The position numbers and the translations under genes were made by a program. A stretch of DNA of 64,000 bases from Holothuria scabra (lineage: Eukaryota > Echinodermata > Holothuroidea > Aspidochirotida > Holothuriidae): NCBI GenBank assembly GCA_037179385.1, contig CM074180.1, positions 29,989,455-30,053,454 on the forward strand, given 5' to 3'. Under the pieces are notes generated by a model, which was given only the letters and a program-made list of their open reading frames with translations, was not told where the DNA came from and searched no databases. Of this stretch, positions 49,209 through 61,023 are shown in pieces (position 1 is the stretch's first letter; each line of letters opens with the position of its first letter).

Positions 49209-51384
49209 GTGAGATACCCTTATCATTTTCTTTTTAGTAAACTTCCTTAGTTTTGTATACGTGACCAACTTGTTTAAAAATGAGTTCTTTTCGTTCCGAG
49301 AAGACTCTTTGAACTCAACTCATCAACTTAGGAAGTTAGGTCTCAACGTGGGTCAACAAATTTCAAAGTTGCACAACTTACTATTTTGCTTTATTATGGT
49401 CCTTTTTAATTAGCCAGTTAGGTAATTTTGGTGGCTATGCACATGTGCACATCCCCCAACTCGTTAATAAACAAACAAAACTCGCACATAAAACACGTAT
49501 TCCAAAATTTGAGTTTACAGGAAAATCCATGCAGTGATTCTCTCTTAATCTATGGATAACATAAAGCGGGATCTCAAGTGTGGCTTTGTGTAGTGGACTG
49601 CGTCTAAATTGTCTTTTGATGTAAAAAAAATGCATTTTAGTCTGTTGTTAAGTACTAGGGCTGAAACCCGTATTTCCGTTCGAGTTGGCAGACACCTAGT
49701 GTTGAGTGCACGTACCGACAAAATAAGGGACGGTTGTACGCTAGGTGCTGCGCTCGGTTTCTATATCCCGCGTTGTGTCCCATAATTCCATGCGGCAAAG
49801 AATTACCGAACTCGCTTATTCATACTTGGTAATAATAGTAATCAATTCATATTGGTCCACTACAGTCACATGATCCTGCGTTTTCCCAGGATGAACTCGT
49901 GATTATGAATAAACGCACTCAACTTATTTAGTACTCCTTTTCCCTCTGTTGTGGTGCTTAATGTGGTTATTAACAAATGAAATAAAATTTTCTCCTTTTC
50001 AGTCTTCGTATGTCATCTTGTTACGTATATGAATGAATAAGGTCTTAGAACTCCGGGGCTTTTGAATCAAGTCAAGATAATGCTCTCTCGTGGTTTAACG
50101 TGCACTACGATGGACTCTCTTCGGCATGGACTGCAGCACTGCGCTCTCGTGAATCGATTGCATTAACCCCGATCGTAAATTTTTTCTGTACAAATGCACG
50201 GTCCATCGTCCTTTAACTCTTGCTTAAAAATGGACGTGGTCAACCTTTCCACGATAACCAAAAATACATTTCAATGGTCCGAACAAACACGTATAAACAC
50301 GTATGTTTAAATTCTGATTTGAGTCAGGCTATACACTTTTATTGACGTTTCTCAAAAAAAAGTCCACCTCGAACCAAGTGAATATAAATTGGCTCATGGC
50401 ATTCATTGGCTCTATTGTTTAAGAAACCTCAATAGCATCTTCAAAAGTTAAACAGAGGGAATATTCATATCGTATGAAGGCGAGAATAGATACAGCCTTT
50501 ATCCCACGTCCTTAATAGCATAGCCATTGGTGTTATCTACACTCGCTAATATTAACATTTTGAGGCATTTAACAAGTACGTTTTAAAAGTAAAATTATGC
50601 CCTTGCAACTCGTTTATGAACTGTTACCTAATTTGTCCCCTGTGACGTAAATAGAGCAAGGGGAGGGTGTATGCATTTGCAATAACACTCAAGTAGCCCT
50701 CAAGAAATATCCCAAGCATATAATACGTAACCGTTGTCTGCGTTACTTTAATATGCCAGCTTGCTTAATTTTCTCTAAACCGCTGACGCGAGTGCCAAAT
50801 TGTCACGATACATTCCAGAAAACGAGTCAAATATGTTCATAAATTAAATACTCGATCTCTTCCTTAAAATAGATATAAGAACAAAATTTAACAGAATGAA
50901 AGATTGTTCCTTTTGATAAAGTAATGGGACCTCGAATTACAAGGGAGGGTGGGAGAGAATAATAAGTCCAGACCCGACTTGTAGATCTATACAAAAGGTA
51001 GCAATTCCGAGTAATCTCTGTAAGTGACATATGCTGTGTAGTTTCCATGGAAACTATTTGAATATATATGAATATAGCCTAAGATATAACAATCGCAAGG
51101 ACATATTACCCTCATTTTATATTCATGTTATTCAGGATCTAGGCTCCTGTAAATTGACAGGCATGATTAGGAGAAGAATGGATTTAATAGTTTAGTCTTT
51201 TTTTCTCGATTCTCCAGCCACTGTTGTGAACTCTGCCAAGGTTTTCTCGCAAGTCAATTTTTAGTAAATGTTAGTATAATGGACTAAATTAAAAAACTCG
51301 CATCGATTTCGTTTTTATTGGAGATTTCTCTACGTCACCGAGAAATTGTTATTAAATTATTCTATAAATGATTTTACACCACAG
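49209..51384. other. Intron before C2A
   Basis: AT-rich, without recognised repeats or frames of interest. Confidence 0.55.
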
Positions 51385-51458
51385 AAGCAATAGGGATGCT
51401 GCATCTGAACATTGCTCACAGGCACACGGAAGAAGAGCTGATTATTACCATAAACCGG
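51385..51458 (+). CDS. Synaptotagmin-like gene, C2A start exon 5
   Basis: The acceptor is ACACCACAG and the donor CGG|GTAGGT, phase 1 in and 0 out. It encodes EAIGMLHLNIAHRH then EELIITINR, the first two beta strands of a C2 domain (the G-x-L-x-x-x-I and L-x-V-x-V pattern that opens synaptotagmin C2A). The exon boundary falls after the second strand. Confidence 0.82.
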
Positions 51459-52778
51459 GTAGGTTCAGGAAGTATGGAAGCCATTCGTTTTCCCAAATGT
51501 TATCAAACTGTATCGTGAGGGCTTTTTTAAGCTAAGTCTTTGTATTTAAAAGAGAACTGTACTCAAAAATAATAAACCAACAAGGATAAATTTAAATAGC
51601 TGTTTGATGCAGCAGTGTGGATGGTTGGAGGAACGTGCCATGGACAAAGATATCTTACATGATCATCATTTGATATAGAGAGGCGCTGTGGAAGGAAACT
51701 GTCGAGTCTGAAAGAAAGCAGTATTGATTGTATTTGATAGTCCATTCTGTAGAAACTACTGCATAGACATGTAGGCTACAAGGCTCTGATTAGGGAGCTG
51801 GAAGTCTCTCCCCGCTCCCTGCTCTGATCCAGGATTTCCAAAGGTGTTGTATGGAAGGGTAGAAAGAGGACCAACTCGGTTCTAATCCGCAACCGTCAAG
51901 TACCGTATATACCAAGCATCTAAAGGGTAGTGAGATCCGCGGGACAAACTTGGAAGTAAGAACAAAGGTCAATTGTAGTTTTCTGACATTTCGCAATGAA
52001 GATAAACAGTCAAGCACTAAACAGCATTGTGATAATGACCAATGCTATACTTAAGTTGGCCGATGCATTTCCGTACAGCATTTACCCGGGAGTCATTTTC
52101 GTTGTTCAATCCAGAAGGGTTTTTATCACTTTCATACACAAATATTTTCTTTGTTAACCCTGCCGTCTGTTTTCCAACATCATTGGAAAAACAAATAAAT
52201 GAATTAAAATGAATAAATAACCCTAATACCTGGCAACTTGGTCAAGAGGTAAAAGATTGAAACTGAATATTAATATATGTATCTTTAAAGAATTTTCAAG
52301 CTACGCACGTGACCAGTGCGATTTCGAAATGAACAAGTGCTAGTAGGCTTATTATATAGTAACATAGTAACAGCATTAAACCTTCAAGTTAGTTGGTCAC
52401 CACAAAAAGGCGGGAGAGCAGTTTGCTATCAAAAAAGATGCAAGCGATAATCTGACAGCTGACCCTTCTAATATTTGCCATGAATTCAAAAAGGATGGTT
52501 GGCAAGTTTCCCATCTCTTACAAACTCCAGTTTTAAAAACGTGTTTTAAACACGAGTGTGTGGTGATTATCCTTTCGGCTTGGAGGATAGTCATGCACTC
52601 AAATTACTGAACTCGCTATTACTGCCTTAGAAAAATATTCTCATCAAGGAAAAGCCTTGAAGTCTTGTCCAACGGGAAATTCTCGCCGGCGTCTTATCAT
52701 GATCAGGAGCTATACAGCTATAGAAACAAAATGTTCATGTTAGTTCCTGCTTTTGCTCTGCTATATAATTAATGATAT

Positions 52779-52995
52779 ACACACTCTGAAAATGGTGCTT
52801 AAGAATTAAACCCTTTTCAAACGCTCTTTGTCACAATTTGTAAATATTTTTAGATGCTAAATACCCTTTTTAAATTCCTAAACATTTATTTTTAAACACG
52901 TTTAGTTGCTAAACATATAGTTTTTCGTAGCTAAAATTGTTTTCAAAGTAGGGGCAAACCACTTTGATTAATTTCTAAACACGTTTTGAGTGTGC
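52779..52995. mobile_element. TAAACACGTTTA MITE, copy 2
   Basis: The left end ACACACTCTGAAAA and right end TTTTGAGTGTGC are inverted. The interior TTTTAAACACGTTTAGTTGC, TAAACATATAG and TAAACACGTTTT matches 19455-19703. Confidence 0.55.
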
Positions 52996-53228
52996 AGTTG
53001 TCGTAATATTTGGTGTATTTGTTGTTTAATTTCGGCATGCATTCAAAACTGATTTCTTAAAGTGTACTTACTAGTATAGAGTATACGAGAATGTAAATTT
53101 CAGAGACTGCAAAATGAATCTTAGTCATCCAACTCCCATTGTCATAGCTTGTATAATGTTTGTTACCAATTTACAGAACAAACAGGTCGATCACATTTTC
53201 AGAAGTGGTGCAGTAGAATTCGGAAAGA

Positions 53229-53332
53229 CAGAGAAATATAAAGACTGTAATTTGAGTAGCACAACAATGACGTCATAGAAAACACAGAAATATAAAACTG
53301 TAATTTGAGTAGCACAACAATGGCGTCAGAAA
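53229..53332. repeat. About 52-bp tandem duplication
   Basis: Both units contain AGAAATATAAA, ACTGTAATTTGAGTAGCACA and ACAATGRCGTCA. The first unit has TGACGTCA, the second TGGCGTCA. Confidence 0.75.
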
Positions 53333-53399
53333 TTATTGTACTAAGAACAAAAGAGTGATTCAAGTCACTCGTCAGTAGTGTGAAAAGTGTGAACTGACT

Positions 53400-53650
53400 C
53401 TATTAGAATGTTCATTAACTCCAAAATTAGTGAAACTCAATTCAAGAAGAGTCTCAAAGTCACTCCAAGAAGAGTCAAAATTGACTCTTTAACGGGTGCC
53501 ATCAGAGATCACTCTTTTTTAAGAGTGGATCGTGAGGAAACTCCACTACAAGTGAAACTTCGCTCTTTTTCAGTAAATTTCCGTTCTTTTGGAGTGAACT
53601 TTTTCAACTTACACTCTTTCAAAGAGTGAAATTTCCCTTTTTTAATTTTT
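53400..53650. repeat. Element built of AGAGTSA/TSACTCT words
   Basis: Dense direct and inverted copies of GAGTCA/GAGTGAA: GAAGAGTC, AAGAGTCAAAATTGACTCTT, CACTCTTTTTTAAGAGTG, GGAGTGAACTTT, CACTCTTTCAAAGAGTG. It can form several nested hairpins. A 73-codon frame across it is a by-product. Confidence 0.6.
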
Positions 53651-55183
53651 AAGTGAAATGGTCCAATGTAAATTGAGTGAATAAACATCTCATCACATAA
53701 ACATACTGCAAAGACGGGAGTTGGATCATTAAGTGAAGCATTTTTTCACTTTGTAAGATACATTTTTGGATTTTTAGATTTTAATTTGGGTGCAAACTCG
53801 TCAATCTGAATTAATACTACCACTTTGTCACCCAGTTTTTACGTTTGTGCAAAAGATCCCCTTTTTACCTTGAGAATGTCAACTTTATGCTATGGGAAAT
53901 TGTTAAACGTACTTACAGAATTAGTACGGTCTCTGGTAAATTGACACACATTATAGTTTATTCGCTTATTTATTGTAAGACACACCCTCTCACATCCCAC
54001 CCAGGAAAGGTCGGTCAATATTTGTTAGGAGTGTTAAACATGTCTGAACATTGACGTACCTACTTCCTCTCGCGATTGACCAGACATTTCATTAATTTGA
54101 CGCACGTTTTCGGTAGAATATGAACACTTATAATGTCTTCATTAGATTGCGTAATCGCAACATTTAGAGAATTTTGACACAGCACTGCGTCACAAATTGA
54201 CGCTTATTTGACTCACCGCCATCTGGAGATCAAAGGGTGCTTTTTACAATTGATAAGTGACTTACCTGCCAAAATGAGTTTGTGGTGAATATTCATTCCC
54301 TGTATACATACGTTTAATATAAGACCATGAAACAGTATTAGAAGTGATTTGATAAAATATAAGAACACAGCATCTAATCGAAGTCACATGTGAACGATCA
54401 TAGCTGAGGTAGGAATAATTTTCAGTTCGGGGTCATACATCCTTTACGACCAAACGGTAAAATATCAATGACTGCCTTTTACTTCACCTACGTTTGTGAC
54501 GTATAACAACTGAAAATTAAATTATGATCGATCAACAGAGTTGACCAGTGGGCCCTAATTACTGTTCTGCCCGTTTCCATAAACTGTCAAATAACGTAGC
54601 TTTTCGCCAAAAGGCTAAAATGATGGTGAAAATTTAGAATCCGTTAGTCGACGACTCAACGGTGATCATAGCAGACACACTGTTTCCAGTCCTCATACGT
54701 ACTCGAAGACATCCAGGACTATGTGGGCGCCAATATGGCAACAAAGATAGACACATCTTCAATTGCGTTCTGACCAGGGAGCTGTCTTCGAGCTCCCTGA
54801 TCTGACTACCTAGGTCAATTTGGCCTCTCAAATTTCGTCTTCGTATCGGTCACCTTGACCATTGGATTGAAAGGATTGTCTCTTCATCGCCTTGGGAAAT
54901 ATGGAACAAATCCGAACGGTTAAAAACGGAGCTTTATTTTAACAGATGGGATTTCGACTAGCGTAATTTATTCGATTTACTATTAGGGTTGATATTTTCA
55001 TCAAGGCGGAATTTTAAACAAGAAAAAGACGAGCAGTTTTGTCCCATCAGTCTCTTACTTTTTACTTCCTTCAGTTCAATGCGAAGCCGTTGAATTCATC
55101 ACTTGTAGAATTGTCCCTTTGAATATTTCACCTTTCTAAATCTATCAACAAGTTCGGCACATGTCTCATAGGCTGTACACTAA

Positions 55184-55307
55184 AATTTGATTTACAGAAC
55201 AGCAAAATAAAGAGATAAATTCGGATTACAGAAAAGTCCTGGGAAACTTGTCACCAGAACTTTTCTGTAATCTTAGTTTCTCTTTCATTTTTGTTCTGCA
55301 AATTTGC
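55184..55307. repeat. Foldback repeat with about 45-bp arms
   Basis: Left arm (55194-55238) contains ACAGAACAGCAAAAT, AAGAGA and GATTACAGAAAAGT. The right arm (55257-55301) has AACTTTTCTGTAATC, TCTCTT and ATTTTTGTTCTG. The spacer is 18 bp. Confidence 0.7.
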
Positions 55308-55570
55308 GCCGGGAGATTTTGGGTCATTTTTATGGTGTGTGTTCAACTCGAGCTCCTCTATGAAGCAAGGAACTAGGAGACAGCTCTTTGTTTGAAGTCA
55401 CCAAGTATAGCAAAGCATGCATTCTCGCAACCATGAGCTTAAGTCACACTTTCAAACGTTTTAAAGGTGAAAATAACTTCAGTTTTTTAAGCTTCTCATT
55501 ATACTATAAGAAGAAAGCAAAGGAGCTGCCGCTATCTTTAAAACGTTGACGGTTCTCATTTTTAAAACAG

Positions 55571-55705
55571 GTGACAGAGCTAGACATCGCTGACATACGC
55601 TCAAAGGGCAATGATGGGGCCATAAACCCTGCTCTTCACGTCACTGGATGTATTATGCCAGGCCACAGACGAAGGTTTAAAACCAAAGATTCGGCTGTTA
55701 CTGAG
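55571..55705 (+). CDS. Synaptotagmin-like gene, C2A exon 6
   Basis: The acceptor is AAAACAG and the donor GAG|GTTTGT, a weak but legal GT site, phase 0 in and 0 out. It encodes VTELDIADIRSKG, then INPALHVTGCIMPGHRRRFKTK. This aligns with the usual loop-1, strand and lysine-rich strand of C2A (A-x-x-L ... SDPYVKVxLLP ... KxKTK). One loop-1 aspartate is kept in place (IAD). The conserved SDPY is replaced by NPAL, so a key Ca2+ ligand is missing. An Asn/Gly-containing insertion lengthens loop 1. Confidence 0.85.
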
Positions 55706-56699
55706 GTTTGTTTACCTGTCTCAATCCATCTCGGCTGAACCAGACGTCCGCCTCACTTTGTGTTCATTATATATAAATGTTGGCTATTATTTCTAAATCA
55801 ATGTATATTTCTCTTCTTTCCGGTAATTTGTAGAATGATGTGGTAGTAATAGAATGTGGAGGAAGATGTTATCTGTAGAAATCTCTCTTGCTAGCACGAA
55901 AAAAACGAAAAAAACATCCTCCGATGAAACTTGCCTTTGGTTCCAAGAGAAGTACTTTCTCCCATTTGAAAACGTGTCCCGTTCAGAGAATATAAGGATG
56001 GGATGGATGTTTTTTTTTTTACTCCAGTTCCCAAATGTTTAGCATCCAGGGCGGATCCTTCCTTTGTTATAACTTCAAAACTATGCCGTCGTTTTAGCCT
56101 CATAAGGGCTGTAAAATATATAGGCTATTCCTCCTTCTGACGTCCACACTCCATGGGTAATACACGCCTGTCTTAGAAGGAAACCCGTTTTGGGACTAGA
56201 GTACGTGTGTCCAGTTCTCTCTTTCACAGAAAACAGTTGGTATTTACAGAGAGAATTAGATATCATTTTTTTTTTCAAGTTCAAAATATTTCCATGCTAA
56301 ACTATTTATTTAGCAGATCAAAGGTTGAGGGGTGTTTCGCTAGTTTTTTTCCTTTTGAGATCGCCTTTCTGAGTAGCTGCAATCGAAGCTAATTTGGGAC
56401 TATAAGTTGAAATAGGCCTTTGTTTGTTAATGTGGTAGCCGGGAAAACCCCTCAACCCCAGTTAAAAGCCCCAGTTCTAGCTGTCTAGTTTAAAATTAAT
56501 TCATCCCACACAATCATATATTTGAAACCTTGACAAAAAGATGTCATGTAAAAGAATCCCAACAGTCAAGTGATGGTCGGATTTAGTTAGCCCTAACTGG
56601 GATACATCACCTTAAAACTTTCCAGTTCTTTTTACCTATATCATGACTGATTGTGCACTACTTGGTTCTAATACATAAACCTCCGTTTTCCTTCCTCAG
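55706..56699. other. Intron inside C2A
   Basis: Contains a partial MITE copy at 56552; otherwise nothing recognised. Confidence 0.55.
56552..56660 (-). mobile_element. TAGACGAATC-ended MITE, copy E fragment
   Basis: GTCAAGTGATGGTCGGATTT, AGTTAGCCCTAACTGGG matches the end region of the copies at 39449 and 48635. Ends are lost. Confidence 0.45.
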
Positions 56700-56903
56700 G
56701 ATCCATGTTGGAATGAAACTTTTACTCTAAACGATTTGTCTTTCTCTGCCATTGGGCAGATGGCTCTTAAATTTCGACTCATCCTTCGACCAGCTATCGG
56801 TCAAAGGTCAAGCAACTTAGGCTCAGGTATAGCCGTTTTGCAAGATATGGAATTTGGCAGTTCAAAGGACATGGATATATCCCTCATAAAGCCAGCTTCC
56901 GAG
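56700..56903 (+). CDS. Synaptotagmin-like gene, C2A end exon 7
   Basis: The acceptor is CTTCCTCAG and the donor GAG|GTAAAA, phase 0 in and 0 out. It begins DPCWNETFTL, the conserved NP-x-(F/W)-NE-x-F strand of C2 domains. It continues through IGQMALKFRLIL, then RPAIGQRSSNLGSG where loop 3 normally carries D-x-D and a third aspartate. No aspartate is present there, so C2A should not coordinate Ca2+. The end (MDISLIKPASE) leads into the short C2A-C2B linker. Confidence 0.86.
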
Positions 56904-57801
56904 GTAAAAAGATTACATCTATAACTTTTTATTGCCTTTGCAAAGTCTATGCATTACATGCATACATAGGCCCTATATGTAATTTATCACGACACTTAAA
57001 AGGGTAGCAATTTGAAATCAATAAAAATTGGACTCAAAATTGTGACTACGTTTCTAGCAATTTTTCAAATGTCATTTTACGAGGAATTTGCAGATGTCGC
57101 ATGACTTTCACATGACCGGGAGTCCTAATTTTAGGAAAAGGGGCATTACTTGGCACAGTTTGCAGATCGTGTCGGTGTTCCCGTTGGTGTGAGTTGGCTA
57201 GAGATTCGTCATGCAGCCATCACGAGGCTGAATCACACCCTCACTTTTAGTTTAAATACAAACACATACCTTGCATGATACACTTCTTTATAAAGTCACT
57301 CAAATTTGTGGCTAATAGGTGTACACTTTCCATTGGCCCTTCCAATATCCAAAGAATCGAAGACTATAATTTAAGTCCTACACCTTACAGAAATACTTCA
57401 TTTGCAATTATCAGCCAACTTACTGAAGTTCTTGCACTAAGTATTTCCACAGACCCCTCCCAAATAGCAATCACAAAGGATTGTGGACACAATACTGGCG
57501 TGCGGCTTCTTTTTTTTGCTACAGTGAAATATCATTGAAGAAATAACGCATGCCAATACCTCATCCCACAATCCGATGTAACTGATATTTGGAAAAGGGT
57601 CTGTGGGATAACTAATGCAAGAACTTCATTAAGTTGTATGATAATTGCAAATGAAGTATTCCTGTAAGGTGTAGGACTAAAAGTTGTAGTCTTCTATTCC
57701 TAAGCCAACAAAGTACAGAAAATTATGTTTTCTCACCAGTGGTAAATGTCAACACAAAAGTAAGATTTAAAACTCGTCTCCTTCTTTTCCATTTTTAACA
57801 G
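56904..57801. other. Intron between the C2A and C2B exons
   Basis: Occupied largely by the palindromic repeat at 57353-57700. Confidence 0.6.
57353..57700. mobile_element. Foldback element with about 140-bp arms
   Basis: The left arm has GAAGACTATAATTTAAGTCC, TACACCTTACAGAAATACTT, CATTTGCAATTATCA and GAAGTTCTTGCA. The right arm carries the inverse: TGCAAGAACTTC, TGATAATTGCAAATGAAGTA, TGTAAGGTGTAGGACT and GTAGTCTTC. A related, shorter element is at 11510-11665. Confidence 0.75.
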
Positions 57802-57922
57802 CATTCTGAGTTGGGTGATCTTCACCTTTCCCTATGCTATCAGCCGGAGTCACAAAGACTAGTGTGCCTCGTAATAGAAGCTAAAGATCTCCTCAAGACT
57901 ACGGCTGCTGGTGCTCGAACTC
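57802..57922 (+). CDS. Synaptotagmin-like gene, C2B start exon 8
   Basis: The acceptor is ATTTTTAACAG and the donor C|GTAAGT, phase 0 in and 1 out. It encodes ELGDLHLSLCYQPESQRL followed by VCLVIEAKDLL, a near-textbook start of a synaptotagmin C2B domain (GDLLxSLCYxP ... RLTVxVxxAxNL). Loop 1 then reads KTTAAGART where an active C2B has an aspartate and SDPY, so both loop-1 ligands are gone. Confidence 0.9.
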
Positions 57923-58557
57923 GTAAGTATTTAAGCTGCATAAACATATGTATCCCCTAATATTCGTAAATACCCCGGAAAAAGTTCAACGTAAATAGCA
58001 AGAGCTGTCAACCCCAAAATGACAGCCAAGTCTATCATTTTTTTTTTATTATTCTACCGAGTATCTTTCATGGTATTCTTTGTAACATTTAAGGTAAAAA
58101 AAAGAGTTTCTCCTGTACATTCATAATTAATTGAAAAAAATATTGTGACATGAATTTTGAAGGCCGATCATGATTCACGACAGACAGAGAATATACTACA
58201 CTAATTTCATAATTTGGGGTGGCTGCAGAACCTGCGTTTTTGTGAACAGAGATGACGATGATGGAACCACGCCCCTTTCTCCATGGGAATGCACAGCAAG
58301 ATTAGCAATTGTCAGGACTGGTGATTGCTCTTAATTTGACTGACAGAAACTTAAAAATGTCAAATGGTGCAAAGTAGCTCATAACAAACGACGAACACGG
58401 TGTTCTTATTACTTGTAAGGGCCTTGCGTCATCAACTCATTATGCACTCGGACAATTATGCTGCAGCACGGATATCTGCTTGAACGAGGCACAGCTTACT
58501 ACAGATTAAGGGGGTGAACACGAAAGGTTAGGTTGGCCGGGGTTAGATAGGGTTTTA

Positions 58558-58918
58558 GGCCTTAAAAGGAAATATTGTGTTCAAAATGCTTTAAAATAGA
58601 GTATACAAAGAAAATGGCTTAGACACTACCTAACAATTCAGTCTTAATCATAAACCCCAACAATAGCAACATATCTTCAAAATGCCATGCGCAAAAAGAG
58701 CAATGCATGTTTCATCATTTGAAATGTTGAAAGTTTTGGTGAAAAAATAATTCTTGAACAACAGACAACTAAATTTCTATCCGTGGGAAAATTATTTCTT
58801 GAAAGAAAGGTTACCATACTGCCTTATTTTTGATAATCTATCACCCGGTGTCAATTAGTATCAATTTTAAAAGGCTGAATTTTTCTTGCAAAACAAACGC
58901 AGTATTTCCCTTTAAACT
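58558..58918. mobile_element. TTAAAGGGAAAT-ended MITE, copy 2
   Basis: Runs from CCTTAAAAGGAAATA to GCAGTATTTCCCTTTAA. It shares TAAACCCCAACAATAGC, CATCATTTGAAATGTTGAAA and GGTTACCATACTGCCTTAT with the nested element at 10901. Confidence 0.6.
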
Positions 58919-58955
58919 TCTGGTGTATACTGAGCAAAGACCGTGGCCATTTTTT

Positions 58956-59371
58956 CAGTTGTGGTCACGGACTTCCTACATACATGGACAGGGCATGTAA
59001 CGCGTGCGTCCTACGCGCAGATTGTTGCCACCGACTTGGGCAAAATGGCGCACCAAAATGGCCGCCGTGAAACTATAACTTGTATGATTTGATGATGACT
59101 CTGTAATATTTCGAACAAAAGTTGAACTTGAATTGGGAGCAATATCATATTCCTCAAATACATGTAGTGATTTTGACCCTACCTTAAGTTTTTTCGAAAA
59201 TATTTCAACTTCTTGCAAAATCTGTTGTTTTGAACCACTTGCGCAAGTCGAAACTTTCACACACAAAACCATAGCAGACAGCCGCCTTGCTAAGCGTACA
59301 CTCACCCATATGGTAGAGACAATCTACCGCGCTCTGTCCATGTACAGGAAGTCCCTGGTTGTGAGGCACTG
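58956..59371. mobile_element. MITE with GGACTTCCTACATGGACAG ends
   Basis: Left end CAGTTGTGGTCACGGACTTC then CTACATACATGGACAGGGC; right end GCTCTGTCCATGTACAGGAA then GTCCCTGGTTGTGAGGCACTG. These are inverted copies over about 37 bp. A 109-codon minus-strand frame inside has no domain pattern. Confidence 0.6.
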
Positions 59372-59990
59372 GATTGTAATCCTTGCTCCATAGAAATTGG
59401 AATGGAATGCTAAAGGATATTTATCCTCTCCGAATTCGTACAATATAAATCTGCAAATAATAAGACAATATTCATAACTTGTTGCCTTTCTGTGAAAAGA
59501 AGAGATGAGGCTGGCCCCCAAATTGAACATGTCCAAACAACATTTTATTACCGTATCAGTAAAACCTTAAAGGAGGCAGGCAAAGTTACAAAGTTGTCAG
59601 TTATTTCATTTCATTTTTTTATCTACTATAGTTCGCTAGTAGCGAATACTGTGGCGAGTGAAGAGATTTCTAGAATATCAAATTTAATTGAATGAAAAGG
59701 AGAACAGAACGCGAACCTTCAATTTCGTTATATAAGCAATCATTTTGAAGTCAAGTTCACTTCAGCGTAAGGAAATTGTGATATCATTTCCACTGCTACT
59801 TCAGTGGCGTAACGCCTCATTAACGTACAATTACAAACATTAAATATGGCTTGGACTACTCTTGTAGGATGAAACTTAATATTGCAGCTGCATGACATTT
59901 CTCGTCTGATAACGCCATAACGGTATTTATAAAATGTCGAGTGTTTGGCAGTCTTTGCCTGTAAATACGTCATTGTTTTTGTCCACACAG

Positions 59991-60196
59991 AGTCTTCCGT
60001 AAGGATTGATGTCATATCTGGCGAGAGGCGACTCGAACGTCACAAAACCAAATCAGTAAAGGAAACGGAGGATCCAGTTTGGAACGACCAATTTGCCTTT
60101 ACCGTTCCCATGGATGAAATGGCCCTGAGAGGGGTCAGCTTCGTCTTTTCCGTCGTTCAGAGGGACATGGTTAAGGGAGGACATACGATTGGGCAG
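59991..60196 (+). CDS. Synaptotagmin-like gene, C2B exon 9
   Basis: The acceptor is GTCCACACAG and the donor CAG|GTGAGA, phase 1 in and 0 out. It encodes QSSVRIDVISGERRLERHKTK, the strand with a reduced basic patch in place of KKKKT. Next come EDPVWNDQFAF (the NP-x-(F/Y)NE-type strand), VPMDEM, and SFVFSVVQRDMVKGGHTIGQ. In loop 3 one aspartate remains (RDM), while the other positions are Q and H. C2B is therefore also predicted not to bind Ca2+ normally. Note that the frame reads through the donor for only 10 codons. Confidence 0.9.
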
Positions 60197-60446
60197 GTGA
60201 GAATCCAGTACGAGTCAGCTGCAGTTTGACAATGCAGATGGCCCTTCCTACTCATCTAATGGACAAAAATAGGACGTGACTGATGTTAGTAACTATGGAA
60301 ACGTAATGGAAGTTTGTTCAGTTTTTTTTTTAATCTGTGCGGTGATATTTGGGACTTACGTACAGTGAAGGAGTAAACTTTCGGGTAAGGCCCAGAAACA
60401 ACGTGCCATAAATAATAAGTGTAAAACGCATATCAACCCTCGAAGG

Positions 60447-60610
60447 CAGGCGCGGATCCAAGGGGGCCTGTGGCTTTTCTTGCCTCAGCCCTCCCTTTTT
60501 CGCCACATCAACAGTAAAATATTCAGGAAATTGGCATGTGAAACTCCCTCACACCCCTGCTTTCTCTTAGGTCAGCCCCTGCTTGTTTGAATTGTCTGGA
60601 TCCGCGCCTG
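60447..60610. mobile_element. 164-bp element with CAGGCGCGGATCCA ends
   Basis: CAGGCGCGGATCCA at the left and TGGATCCGCGCCTG at the right are exact inverted copies. It has a pyrimidine-rich interior, no coding capacity and no clear target duplication. Confidence 0.7.
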
Positions 60611-60699
60611 GAAAGCTACTTGTTTTCGAAAAGTAAGACGAGCTGCGTACCGGTATCTTGCATCTTTTGAGAGTGTCTTTTACCACTTACACAAGAGTT

Positions 60700-60835
60700 C
60701 AGAAGTGGGAATAGGAATAGGAAAACAGGGAAAGCCAGTGAGCCACAACTGGAAAAAGGCCCAAGTGGCCGGCTCGATTTGAATCAATTGGTTGGGGACC
60801 TGAGCCGTAAAACTATATAGCTAACCTAACCTACT
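60700..60835 (+). repeat. SINE-like family, copy F
   Basis: Forward copy: AGCCAGTGAGCCACAACTGG, AAAAAGGCC, GGCCGGCTCGATTTGAATCA, ATTGGTTGGGGACC, GAGCCGTAAAACTA. It ends in a short AACCTAACCTA tail, in the same orientation as the gene. Confidence 0.6.
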
Positions 60836-61023
60836 ACAGGAGTTCAGGGAAAGCTAAAATAACGCCCCATAGTCATGTCCGATCTCCCCAATACCTCCTA
60901 GCAAAGCACGCAAAACATGCGCATTCACTAGGGCCAACAACAGGCCTGTGAGGTGGACGTTAAGTGGTTCATCCATCAGTAGTAAGTACAGTATAAGTAA
61001 CGTGGAATCTTTTAATTTCACAG

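Larger units (their letters stand above)
51459..55570. other. Intron inside C2A
   Basis: Carries the elements described at 52779, 53229, 53400 and 55184. The remainder shows only short chance frames. Confidence 0.6.
57923..59990. other. Intron inside C2B
   Basis: Contains the MITEs at 58558 and 58956. The rest has only chance frames. Confidence 0.6.
60197..61023. other. Last intron, inside C2B
   Basis: Contains the CAGGCGCGGATCC element and SINE-like copy F. Confidence 0.6.

Noticed and set aside
58976..59393. Overlapping frames of 109 and 86 codons on opposite strands
   Set aside because: They lie inside a MITE with inverted ends; no domain recognised.
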